DNA of 8,416 nucleotides from Rhodospirillaceae bacterium (GCA_018660305.1 JABJKO010000028.1:1-8416); one strand, 5' to 3'; counted from the first letter of the stretch, positions 1 to 6,404 are shown. Translations and numbers: made by a program. Notes: generated by a model not told the origin, from the letters alone.

Positions 1-39
1 CTACTTGGTACGGTCGGCATTTAGTGCAATAAATTGGAA

Positions 40-684
40 ATGTTTTCAGAAACCAACGCCCTCACCCTGTTTCCCACGTTTCTTTGGCAGCACCGACTCG
101 ACGATTCGACGCGGGAGCGCGTCAACGGCGCCATCCGGGCCAAGCTCGCGGAACTGGTGAAACAGAATGCGACGGCGTCGGCCGATAAGGTCATGCAGAC
201 GGTTCAGGACCTTCACACCCTGCCGGAATTTGAAGAATTCTCTAATCTGGTTTTGACGGCCGCGCGGGGGGTTACGGAATTTCTCCATGTAGGCGAGGAA
301 GGGATAGAGATCACCAGTTGTTGGGCCAATATAAATCCTTCGGGTAAGGGCAATCCGCAGCACACCCATCCCAACAATTATCTCGGCGGTGTCTATTACG
401 TCGATGTGCCGGAGAATGCCGGCTCCATCATCTTCGAGGACCCCCGGCCCCAGGCCCACGTCGTCTCGCCCCGGGTGTCACAATCGACGGCGGAAAACTC
501 AGGCCGCGCCGAAGTGTCGGTGGAGGAGGGCGTGCTGCTGATTTTCCCCGCCTGGCTCGTCCATCACGTGCCGCCCAATCCGGCAAACCGAAACCGTATC
601 AGCATCAGCTACAATTTGATGTTCCCGGCCTTCACCGAGAAAGTCAGCCCGGCCAAATGGCAGGGTAATCTGCAAACCAGTTAG
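40..684 (+). CDS. TIGR02466-type putative 2OG-Fe(II) oxygenase
   Basis: Predicted cytosolic protein of 214 residues resembling the TIGR02466 family, which has the double-stranded beta-helix fold of 2-oxoglutarate/Fe(II) oxygenases; the substrate is not known. Visible motifs are an HTHPN segment (His108 and His110), then GGVYYVDVP, IIFEDPRP (Asp134) and a C-terminal block with FPAWLVHHV (His175/176), PN and RISISYN (Arg186). This order matches the metal-binding and 2-oxoglutarate-binding regions of the fold, although which histidines and acid bind iron is inference. The frame also opens two codons earlier at a TTG (34). I prefer the ATG at 40, but neither has a convincing Shine-Dalgarno, so the start is uncertain. 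The gene converges on the thioesterase gene with 9 bp between stops and no visible terminator. No upstream partner can be seen because the window begins 39 bp before it. Confidence 0.8.
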   Translation: MFSETNALTLFPTFLWQHRLDDSTRERVNGAIRAKLAELVKQNATASADKVMQTVQDLHTLPEFEEFSNLVLTAARGVTEFLHVGEEGIEITSCWANINPSGKGNPQHTHPNNYLGGVYYVDVPENAGSIIFEDPRPQAHVVSPRVSQSTAENSGRAEVSVEEGVLLIFPAWLVHHVPPNPANRNRISISYNLMFPAFTEKVSPAKWQGNLQTS

Positions 685-693
685 GAAACGGCC

Positions 694-1083
694 CTATTCC
701 GCCGGCAGCGGCCGCGGCACGCGGTCATCGTCGATGGCCACGAACGTAAAGACGCCCTCGGTCACCTTGATCGGTTCGCCGCCGCTGCGTCCCCGCACCC
801 AGACATCCACCTTGGTGGCCAGCGACGTCTGCCCGGTCCGGATAATTTCCGCATAGCAGGTCACCAGATCGCCCACCAGAACGGGGCTGTGAAATTCGAT
901 TTCATCGACCGCAACCGTCGCAACGCGGCCACCTGCCCTCTGGTATGCGACCGTCGCCCCCGCCATATCCATCATGGACATGAGCCAACCGCCGAAAATA
1001 TCGCCGCTCGGGTTGGTATCGGCGGGCATGGCAATAATGCGGATTGCGGGTTCGCTATTCGGCGGCATTAATGAATCAGTCAT
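694..1083 (-). CDS. YciA-like acyl-CoA thioesterase (hotdog fold)
   Basis: Protein of 129 residues of the acyl-CoA thioester hydrolase/YciA family. These cytosolic hotdog-fold enzymes hydrolyse acyl-CoA to free acid and CoA. The family signature is clear: ADTNPSGDIFGGWLMSMMDMAGA, with Asn24 and the probable catalytic Asp39, followed by VDEIEFHSPVLVGD and a TEGVFTFVAID strand near the C-terminus. Length is typical for single-domain members. The frame also starts at an ATG at 1092, but a GGGA motif (1093-1096) lies 9 nt upstream of the ATG at 1083 and immediately against the earlier ATG, so I chose 1083. The gene is divergent from parE. It is YciA-like rather than PaaI- or 4-hydroxybenzoyl-CoA-type because of the GDIFGGW loop. 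Chain-length preference cannot be read from the sequence. Confidence 0.9.
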   Translation of the reverse strand: MTDSLMPPNSEPAIRIIAMPADTNPSGDIFGGWLMSMMDMAGATVAYQRAGGRVATVAVDEIEFHSPVLVGDLVTCYAEIIRTGQTSLATKVDVWVRGRSGGEPIKVTEGVFTFVAIDDDRVPRPLPAE

Positions 1084-1092
1084 ATTGCGCAT

Positions 1093-1096
1093 TCCC
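1093..1096 (-). promoter_or_regulatory. Shine-Dalgarno deciding the thioesterase start
   Basis: On the minus strand this reads GGGA, nine nucleotides before the ATG ending at 1083. It abuts the alternative ATG at 1092, which is too close to be used. This favours the shorter, 129-residue thioesterase. Confidence 0.5.
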
Positions 1097-1117
1097 AGAT
1101 TTACAATATGTTGTGGA

Positions 1118-1145
1118 TTGTCTAATTACAGCCGCAGCATACAGT
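1118..1145 (+). promoter_or_regulatory. Weak sigma70-like promoter candidate for parE
   Basis: TTGTCT (1118-1123) and TACAGT (1140-1145) are separated by 16 bp and lie about 40 bp before the parE ATG. Each hexamer matches the consensus at four of six positions. The gap shared with the divergent thioesterase gene is only 101 bp, so promoters for both genes should lie in it. This is pattern matching only. Confidence 0.25.
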
Positions 1146-1184
1146 CGTCACGAACAGTTAGTAATGTTGAGCATATTCTGACCC

Positions 1185-3155
1185 ATGGCAAGCGCAGTAA
1201 AAAAGCAAAAATCCTACTCCGCCCAGGACATTGAAGTCCTGGAGGGGCTCGAGCCCGTCCGCCGCCGTCCGGCCATGTATATCGGCGGCAGCGATGAGCG
1301 CGCCATGCACCATCTGGCCGCCGAATTGCTGGATAATGCGATGGATGAGGCCGTCGCCGGGCACGCCACCTGGATCGATCTGGAGCTGGCCAAAAACGGC
1401 GAGGTGACCATACGCGACAATGGCCGCGGTATTCCCATCGATCCTCATCCCAAGTTCAAGAACATATCGGCGCTTGAAGTGGTCATGACGACGCTTCATT
1501 CCGGCGGCAAGTTCGACAACAAAGTCTATGACACCTCCGGCGGGTTGCACGGGGTGGGCATGTCGGTGGTCAATGCACTCTCCGACAGCCTGACCGTCGA
1601 AGTCACCCGCGACAAAAATCTCTGGGTGCAGGAATACAGCCGCGGAAAACCCACGGGCAAGCTGAAGGACAAGGGCAAAGTACGCGCCCGCAGCGGTACC
1701 GCCGTGACGTTTCACCCGGATGCGGAAATATTTGGCGCCCAATCCAAGTTCAGACCGGTCCTGCTCTACCGCATGGCCCGGTCCAAGGCCTATCTCTACA
1801 AAGGCGTCGAGATCCGCTGGAACTGCGATGCGTCACTCATCAATGAGAAAGACGACATTCCGGCAAAAGACACGCTGCATTTTCCCGGTGGTCTCAACGA
1901 CTTTCTGGTCAACCGGCTGGAAGACCGCGCGACAATTACGCCACAATCGTTTGTCGGCGAGGGATCCCTGAACGGCAAAGGCGGCCGTGTGGAGTGGGCT
2001 GTCGCCTGGCCGGAAGATGGCGAAGGCGCCCTCTCCTCCTATTGCAACACGGTCCCCACACCCGATGGCGGCACCCATGAGACGGGGCTGCGCGGTGCGC
2101 TGCTGCGGGGTCTGAAGGCCTATGCGGATTTGACCGGCAATAAACGCGCGTCGATCCTGACCGGTGAAGACATCATTGGCGGCACCTGGGGCCTTCTTTC
2201 CGTGTTCGTTCCCGACCCTGAATTTCAGGGCCAGACAAAGGACCGTCTGACCACGCCGTCGGTTTCCCGGCTGGTGGAAGCATCAATCAAAGATCATTTC
2301 GATCATTATCTGTCCGGTCATCCGGAGGCCGCCAACGCGCTGCTCGAACGGATGATCGAGCGCGCCGACGATCGCCTGCGCCGCCGGAAGGAAAAGGAAA
2401 CCGCGCGCAAGACGGCGACCCGCAAACTCCGCCTCCCCGGGAAGCTCGCCGATTGCGCGCAGGGTTCCGCCGACGACACCGAGATATTCCTGGTTGAAGG
2501 TGATTCCGCCGGCGGATCGGCGAAACAGGCGCGCAATCGAAAGACCCAGGCTGTCCTGCCTCTGCGCGGCAAGATTCTTAACGTGGCGAGTGCGACCGCG
2601 GATAAAATGCGGGCCAACCAGGAACTCATGGATTTGATCCAGGCACTCGGATGCGGCACCGGTGTAAATTATGACGACAGCAAGCTGCGCTATGAACGCG
2701 TCATCATCATGACCGACGCCGACGTGGACGGCGCCCATATCGCCTCCTTGCTGATGACCTTCTTTTTCCGCGAAATGCCCAAACTGATCGAAAACGGGCA
2801 TCTCTATCTTGCCCTGCCGCCGCTCTATCGCATTTCCCAGGGCGCGACGACCATGTACGCCATGAATGACGCCCATCGCGAAACCCTGATGAAGGAGCAT
2901 TTCAACGGCCGCGGCAAAGTCGATATCAGCCGGTTCAAGGGCCTTGGTGAAATGCCGGCCACCCAGCTGCGCGACACCACCATGGATGCGACCAAGCGCA
3001 GCATTGCACGGGTCAATGTTCCGCTGTCCGATGCCGCGGCGCAGGACATCAAACGGACCGCGACCCTTGTCGAGGATCTGATGGGCCGCAAACCCGAGAA
3101 ACGGCTCGCCTTTATCCAGAAAAATGCCCATGCGGTGGCGGATCTCGACGTTTAA
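1185..3155 (+). CDS. parE: DNA topoisomerase IV subunit B (ParE)
   Basis: ATPase subunit of topoisomerase IV, which with ParC decatenates and relaxes chromosomes in the cytoplasm. The 656 residues carry the full type IIA plan. The GHKL ATPase domain has AELLDNAMDEA (catalytic-type Glu47, Mg-binding Asn51), DNGRGIP (78-84) and GGLHGVG (119-125). The transducer domain carries the QTK loop (350-352). The TOPRIM domain has EGDSAGG (438-444), PLRGKILNV and TDADVDG (510-516), and the C-terminal part has RFKGLGEM. ParE rather than GyrB is favoured by the length, the absence of the GyrB insertion, the YIGGSDERAMHHL opening and the MGRKPEKRLAFIQ ending. The ATG at 1185 has no clear Shine-Dalgarno, yet the family motifs begin within 20 residues of it. 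parC is not adjacent, which is common in alphaproteobacteria. The gene is divergent from the thioesterase and appears monocistronic. Confidence 0.97.
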   Translation: MASAVKKQKSYSAQDIEVLEGLEPVRRRPAMYIGGSDERAMHHLAAELLDNAMDEAVAGHATWIDLELAKNGEVTIRDNGRGIPIDPHPKFKNISALEVVMTTLHSGGKFDNKVYDTSGGLHGVGMSVVNALSDSLTVEVTRDKNLWVQEYSRGKPTGKLKDKGKVRARSGTAVTFHPDAEIFGAQSKFRPVLLYRMARSKAYLYKGVEIRWNCDASLINEKDDIPAKDTLHFPGGLNDFLVNRLEDRATITPQSFVGEGSLNGKGGRVEWAVAWPEDGEGALSSYCNTVPTPDGGTHETGLRGALLRGLKAYADLTGNKRASILTGEDIIGGTWGLLSVFVPDPEFQGQTKDRLTTPSVSRLVEASIKDHFDHYLSGHPEAANALLERMIERADDRLRRRKEKETARKTATRKLRLPGKLADCAQGSADDTEIFLVEGDSAGGSAKQARNRKTQAVLPLRGKILNVASATADKMRANQELMDLIQALGCGTGVNYDDSKLRYERVIIMTDADVDGAHIASLLMTFFFREMPKLIENGHLYLALPPLYRISQGATTMYAMNDAHRETLMKEHFNGRGKVDISRFKGLGEMPATQLRDTTMDATKRSIARVNVPLSDAAAQDIKRTATLVEDLMGRKPEKRLAFIQKNAHAVADLDV

Positions 3156-3225
3156 CGCCGGCCTTCAATCCCCTGCCCGGAATCAGCGATAACGATTTGT
3201 GCCGACTGGGCGCAGCCAACGTGCC

Positions 3226-3945
3226 CTAGGCGCGCGCCAGCCGGCCCAGACCGGGCAACGGATCGTCGATACCCGCCAGACGCAGTGCATTCCAGATAAC
3301 CAGCTGATTGCTGGTCACCACCGGCGCATCGAGGATTTCCTCGATTTCCTCGAGAACTTCGATGGCCCGGATATTGGCGCAGCTGGCAAAATAGACATCG
3401 GCTTTGTCATTCTTCATGGACGCCATGGTATCGACCCAATCCGACGGCGGCATGGCGCTATAGGCGGTCGAGCCATCGAGGGACAGATTACGCTCGCCGA
3501 CGATTTCCAGCCCTGCTTCTTCGAGAAACTCAAGCTCATGTTCATGGGATGTCCGCGGATAGGGTGACACCAGGACGACACGCCGTGCCTCCAGAACCTC
3601 AAAAGCCGTCATGGTCGCCGACGCCGTGGTCGCCGCCTTTTTTCCCGTCGCCGATTCAATGGCGCCGGCAATTTTCTTTTCGCCGGCCAGCCCCTCGGCC
3701 ATGGAATTGGCCGTGCAATGAAAGACAATGGTGTCGCAGGAAGCATCGGCAAGTATTTCCGATGCCTCTGCCACTTTGGGCAGGAGCTGCTCCAACTCCA
3801 TGAAATGGGGACCGGTCATGCGAACCCGTGTCGCATGGGCCACCACGCCCTGGGGATTGAAACGGGCCGCATGGGGTTCCGCCATGCGGTTTGAGGACGG
3901 AACGATCATCCCGTAACGGGCGCGGACGTCGGTTGTTTCGGTCAT
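3226..3945 (-). CDS. Maleate isomerase / Asp-Glu racemase superfamily enzyme
   Basis: Cytosolic protein of 239 residues in the superfamily that includes maleate cis-trans isomerase, arylmalonate decarboxylase and aspartate/glutamate racemase. The duplicated alpha/beta architecture is visible, with one cysteine per half: Cys77 in FHCTANS and Cys189 in ASCANIRA. Near the N-terminus IVPSSNRMAEP provides the Asn19 expected to bind a substrate carboxylate. Two cysteines argue for an isomerase or racemase over arylmalonate decarboxylase, which keeps only the second one. Whether the substrate is maleate, a hydantoin or another dicarboxylate cannot be told. The start is supported by GAGGA (minus strand, about 3955-3959), roughly nine nucleotides upstream. 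The gene converges on parE (70-bp gap) and is divergent from a carboxylate-type binding protein, which supports a role in the metabolism of an imported organic acid. That role is inference. Confidence 0.85.
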   Translation of the reverse strand: MTETTDVRARYGMIVPSSNRMAEPHAARFNPQGVVAHATRVRMTGPHFMELEQLLPKVAEASEILADASCDTIVFHCTANSMAEGLAGEKKIAGAIESATGKKAATTASATMTAFEVLEARRVVLVSPYPRTSHEHELEFLEEAGLEIVGERNLSLDGSTAYSAMPPSDWVDTMASMKNDKADVYFASCANIRAIEVLEEIEEILDAPVVTSNQLVIWNALRLAGIDDPLPGLGRLARA

Positions 3946-4046
3946 GGACAGGTTTCCTCGAATTTACGGGTCAGCAGCCCTTGAATTTAGCCCCACGCCT
4001 GCGTTTGATCCATGTAATTAGTTGCTGCGGGAGGCATTCAAACCTT

Positions 4047-4062
4047 GCGGCAAATTGGCCGC
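4047..4062. promoter_or_regulatory. Inverted repeat, possible operator
   Basis: GCGGC (4047-4051) and GCCGC (4058-4062) form a perfect 5-bp inverted repeat with a 6-bp A+T-rich centre, AAATTG. It lies in the 214-bp spacer between the divergent isomerase and binding-protein genes, immediately upstream of a TATATT element (4077-4082) that could be a -10 box for the binding-protein gene. The spacing suits a dimeric repressor site. Repeats this short also occur by chance, so the call is tentative. Confidence 0.25.
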
Positions 4063-4082
4063 CTAGCTAGATTTCTTATATT
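4056..4082 (+). promoter_or_regulatory. Weak promoter candidate for the binding-protein gene
   Basis: TTGGCC (4056-4061) and TATATT (4077-4082) are 15 bp apart, shorter than ideal. The -10 box is good and the -35 box poor, as in many activated promoters. It would give a leader of about 70 nt before the ATG at 4160 and overlaps the right half of the inverted repeat. Confidence 0.25.
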
Positions 4083-4159
4083 CGCGTTTCAACGTCCGAT
4101 CTCTGACGAAGACGCGGATTTTTTATTGAGTCTATTACTCCACGGGAGGAGCTACAGTA

Positions 4160-5194
4160 ATGAAGCGATTGTCTAAAATCGGTACCGCGGCCATCGTTGC
4201 GGGTTCCGTATTCGCCGCTACACCGGCGTTTGCGGCCGATCAAATCACTATTCTCATCGGTTACGGCTTTGGTGGCACGTACGGCAAATATGCCCGCACC
4301 ATGGCCGACCACCTGCGTAACCATTTGCCGGGTAAGCCCAATATAATTGTGCAATCCATGCCCGGCGCCGGCGGCCTCAAGGCAACCAACTATGCCGCCA
4401 AGGTCATGCCGAGTAATGGCGCCTATATTCTTGAACCCCCTGATACGCTGGTTATTTCACAGCTGATGCGGCCCAAGAGGGTCAAGTATGACGCGCGCAA
4501 ATTTACCTGGATTGGTTCGGTCAACCGCACCAACACAATCTTCGTGCTGCGCAAGGAAGCAGGCATCAGCAAGTGGCAGGACATGAAGACGACCGGCGTC
4601 ATCGCCGGCGGTACGGGTCCTGGCTCGACCTCCTTTATCATCCCGATGATGCTGAAACGCATGCTCGGACTGAAGGTCAAGGTGATCAGCGGTTACAAAG
4701 GCTCGCGCAAGACCGTCCTCGCCATGGAACAGGGTGAGCATCATGGTACCGGCTTTAACTGGCTGGCCTGGAGTTCCATCGCACCGCACTGGTTCTCGCA
4801 AAAATACGGTGGAACGGCGGAGCCCGGCAAGGAACAGGCTGTACCGCTTCTGCAGATCGGAACCTCGCCGGATCCGGCACTTCCGGACGTTCCCATGATG
4901 ACCGACTATGTGAAGGGCATCGATCTCAAGATCGTCAAATTCATTTCCAGCCATGGCATCATCGGCCGTGGTCTGGCCTTCCCGCCCGGCGTCTCCAAGG
5001 CACGGATCGCGGAACTGCGTGGGGCCTACGCCAAGATGGCGAAAGACCCAACCTTCATCCACGATGCGGAGAGGCGGCGCCTGCGGGTTCTGTATTCATC
5101 TGGTAAACAGATTCAGGACGTCGTGAATTCATCATTTGCGGAAGCAGATCCGAAGGTTGTCGCGGCCGCTGCCAAGATCGTTTTTGGCAAGTAA
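4160..5194 (+). CDS. TTT-family (Bug/TctC-like) periplasmic solute-binding protein
   Basis: Exported binding protein of 344 residues from the tripartite tricarboxylate transporter receptor family. Such proteins capture small carboxylates or related solutes in the periplasm and hand them to a TctA/TctB membrane pair. The N-terminus is a clear Sec signal: MKRLSK, a hydrophobic core, then TPAFA|ADQ with cleavage near residue 25. The first lobe has IGYGFGGTYGKYAR (33-46), where canonical Bug proteins have a GG-x-x-D loop, followed by IIVQSMPGAGGLKATNYAA, the most conserved family segment. Later come FTWIG and IAGGTGPGS. A strong ribosome-binding site GGGAGGAG (4144-4151) lies 8 nt before the ATG. 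No TctA or TctB gene is in the window, so it is an orphan here. It is divergent from the maleate isomerase-like gene and ends at a strong terminator. The ligand is unknown. Confidence 0.88.
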   Translation: MKRLSKIGTAAIVAGSVFAATPAFAADQITILIGYGFGGTYGKYARTMADHLRNHLPGKPNIIVQSMPGAGGLKATNYAAKVMPSNGAYILEPPDTLVISQLMRPKRVKYDARKFTWIGSVNRTNTIFVLRKEAGISKWQDMKTTGVIAGGTGPGSTSFIIPMMLKRMLGLKVKVISGYKGSRKTVLAMEQGEHHGTGFNWLAWSSIAPHWFSQKYGGTAEPGKEQAVPLLQIGTSPDPALPDVPMMTDYVKGIDLKIVKFISSHGIIGRGLAFPPGVSKARIAELRGAYAKMAKDPTFIHDAERRRLRVLYSSGKQIQDVVNSSFAEADPKVVAAAAKIVFGK

Positions 5195-5222
5195 TCGACC
5201 GGACAATTGTCCAACCGTGAAG

Positions 5223-5252
5223 GAAGGGCCGGCTCATTTGAGCCGGCCCTTC
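5223..5252 (+). terminator. Strong intrinsic terminator hairpin
   Basis: A perfect 14-bp stem, GAAGGGCCGGCTCA (5223-5236) pairing with TGAGCCGGCCCTTC (5239-5252), has TT between the arms, so the real loop is probably ATTT. It lies 28 bp after the binding-protein stop. The downstream run TTCATTTAACAAATTT is only moderately T-rich. The hairpin is nearly self-complementary and could also act on the opposite strand. It ends 17 bp before the Shine-Dalgarno of the lipocalin-like gene, so it may act as an intercistronic attenuator or mRNA-protecting hairpin. Confidence 0.85.
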
Positions 5253-5280
5253 TTCATTTAACAAATTTCAGGAGACCAGA

Positions 5281-5646
5281 ATGTTGAGAGAGCGAATGAT
5301 AGGCACATGGCGTCTCAGTGAATTCCGTTTCACCGATGCCGACGGGAACCCAGGCCGGCCGGAAGATGGACCCAAACAGGGTCGGATGGAATATACAGAA
5401 GATGGACACATGGCGACGGCCACGCGGCAATCCGACGGCACCTATTTCAGCTATTTCGGTGAGTTCGAACTGGATGGCGATGTGGTCCAGCATCACATTG
5501 AAATTGCCGCCGATCCCAAGCTCGACGGCACCACGACCCGGCGTGACGTATCCTTCGAAGGGGACAAGCTGGTTCTCACCGCCAACCCGCCCGTCCTGGG
5601 CGGGCCGGGCAGTAAAGCATCCCTGGTCTGGGTAAAAATCGAATAG
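5281..5646 (+). CDS. Lipocalin-like domain protein
   Basis: Small protein of 121 residues that fits the bacterial lipocalin-like domain (Lipocalin_5 type). These proteins are predicted beta-barrels, often encoded near catabolic genes, with no general enzymatic role established. The family opening is present: a short helix, then MIGTWRLSEF with the G-x-W motif at residues 8-10. GRMEYTEDGHMA (34-45) follows and matches the conserved second and third strands. The C-terminal strands read DKLVLTANPP and SLVWVKIE. There is no signal peptide, so it should be cytosolic. AGGAG (5270-5274) sits 6 nt before the ATG, giving a firm start. The gene follows the binding-protein gene by 86 bp but is separated from it by a strong hairpin, with almost no room for its own promoter. 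Expression may therefore rely on read-through. Function is not known. Confidence 0.8.
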   Translation: MLRERMIGTWRLSEFRFTDADGNPGRPEDGPKQGRMEYTEDGHMATATRQSDGTYFSYFGEFELDGDVVQHHIEIAADPKLDGTTTRRDVSFEGDKLVLTANPPVLGGPGSKASLVWVKIE

Positions 5647-5653
5647 GGAATCG

Positions 5654-5676
5654 GCCGGAATCAGGTTCCTTCCGGC
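5654..5676 (+). terminator. Possible weak terminator hairpin
   Basis: GCCGGAA (5654-5660) pairs with TTCCGGC (5670-5676) around a 9-nt loop, beginning 8 bp after the lipocalin-like stop codon. No T-tract follows (the next bases are GGCCAATACCCC), so intrinsic termination would be inefficient. Position is the main reason to list it. Confidence 0.3.
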
Positions 5677-5698
5677 GGCCAATACCCCTCCATTGACG

Positions 5699-5727
5699 TT
5701 GAAACAGAGTCTCCCCATTTTCATAAT
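5699..5727 (+). promoter_or_regulatory. Sigma70-type promoter for the lipoprotein gene
   Basis: TTGAAA (5699-5704) and CATAAT (5722-5727) are separated by exactly 17 bp, and each matches the consensus at five of six positions. Transcription would start near 5734, leaving a leader of about 20 nt that contains the AAGGG ribosome-binding site. This is the best promoter match I found in the window. Confidence 0.6.
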
Positions 5728-5743
5728 ACCCCCGGGTTGAACG

Positions 5744-5748
5744 AAGGG
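5744..5748 (+). promoter_or_regulatory. Shine-Dalgarno deciding the lipoprotein start
   Basis: AAGGG lies 6 nt before the ATG at 5755. It falls inside the longer open frame beginning at TTG 5737, so that TTG is unlikely to be the start. Starting at 5755 also places the hydrophobic lipoprotein signal at the very N-terminus. Confidence 0.6.
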
Positions 5749-5754
5749 ACTCCG

Positions 5755-6318
5755 ATGCTTCATGGTTTCAAATATATCGTCCCCATCGTTGCGTTAGCCG
5801 CCACCGGCTGCAACGCCATCATTGTTGAAGATCTTACCGGACCCCGTTTTTCCTATTTCGACGGCGATTTCGAGTTCGCGGCCAATAAGGGTTCGGTCCT
5901 TACCGACGTTTCCGGCAATCCGTTTAACATGGACCCCAAGCAGTTTGGTGCCCTGGTGCGCAGCGCCATGCGCAATCAGATTGATCTCGCCATCAACACC
6001 AATTTTGTTGCTGGCAGTGATGGCACGACGGTGCCTCCCTACAGGGTCGTTGTCGCCTTCAACCCGCCCAGCCACATCAGCAATCATGATCTTTGCGCTC
6101 AACGCGGCAGCACGCCCAGCGGGCCGGCAAGCGGCAAAGTGGAAGTCAGAATGGCGTTTTGTTACGGCGATTCCCTGAAGTCCGGTTCCGCTGCCTGGGT
6201 CAATGGATTATCCAGCGCGAACGATCCCAGATTCGGCCAGCTTGTTCGCCAGGCAACCCGCGCGCTGGTGCCGGCGCAGGACAACGAAGAAACCGGCGAA
6301 GGCGGCCGCCCACTTTAA
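5755..6318 (+). CDS. Putative outer-membrane lipoprotein of unknown function
   Basis: I do not recognise this family. The 187-residue product begins MLHGFKYIVPIVALAATGCN, a short type II signal with a lipobox-like ATGC and lipidated Cys19. The residue after the cysteine is Asn rather than Asp, so Lol sorting to the outer membrane is expected. The mature part looks like a compact mixed fold: FSYFDGDFEFAANKG, a helix rich in Arg/Ala (FGALVRSAMRNQIDLAI), a VPPYRVVVAFNPP strand and VEVRMAFCYGD. Cys114 and Cys136 could form a disulfide. The C-terminus, after QATRALVP, is charged and probably flexible. The pattern of a strand such as YRVVVAFNP and then KVEVRMAFC suggests a small secreted-protein domain, but I assign no function. 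It has its own promoter-like sequence upstream and is followed after 91 bp by the exported DUF302 gene, with which it may be co-transcribed. Confidence 0.75.
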   Translation: MLHGFKYIVPIVALAATGCNAIIVEDLTGPRFSYFDGDFEFAANKGSVLTDVSGNPFNMDPKQFGALVRSAMRNQIDLAINTNFVAGSDGTTVPPYRVVVAFNPPSHISNHDLCAQRGSTPSGPASGKVEVRMAFCYGDSLKSGSAAWVNGLSSANDPRFGQLVRQATRALVPAQDNEETGEGGRPL

Positions 6319-6345
6319 AATCCGAGAAAACCGCTGGATTGGTTT

Positions 6346-6370
6346 GACCGAACCGGTCTTTCGCGCTTTT
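6346..6370 (+). terminator. Possible short terminator hairpin
   Basis: GACCG (6346-6350) pairs with CGGTC (6354-6358) across a 3-nt AAC loop and is followed by TTTCGCGCTTTT. The stem is only 5 bp, so it is weak. It lies 28 bp after the lipoprotein stop and could partly separate that gene from the DUF302 gene. Confidence 0.25.
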
Positions 6371-6399
6371 CTGAGGAAACCCGTTCAATCAGAACCTTC

Positions 6400-6404
6400 G
6401 AGGA
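6400..6404 (+). promoter_or_regulatory. Shine-Dalgarno deciding the DUF302 gene start
   Basis: GAGGA is 5 nt before the ATG at 6410. The same frame is open much further upstream, overlapping the lipoprotein gene, but only the start at 6410 has a ribosome-binding site and places a signal peptide at the N-terminus. Confidence 0.65.

Noticed and set aside
1158..1742. Minus-strand open frame of 194 codons over the start of parE.
   Set aside because: It overlaps the conserved ATPase domain of parE and the parE upstream region; it is a shadow frame.
2283..3131. Long open frame of 282 codons antisense to parE.
   Set aside because: It lies wholly within parE, shows no recognisable motif, and is what biased third-position GC use produces on the opposite strand.
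4457..5062. Open frame of 201 codons antisense to the binding-protein gene.
   Set aside because: It lies inside a well-supported gene with signal peptide and family motifs; the antisense product has no recognisable domain or ribosome-binding site.
5201..5212. Perfect 12-bp palindrome GGACAATTGTCC just after the binding-protein stop.
   Set aside because: About two perfect 12-bp palindromes are expected by chance in a window this size, and it has no loop for a hairpin. The adjacent terminator is sufficient to explain the region.
5254..5763. Minus-strand open frame of 169 codons across the lipocalin-like gene.
   Set aside because: The plus-strand gene has a good ribosome-binding site and family motifs, while the minus-strand frame runs through the promoter and terminator region and resembles nothing.
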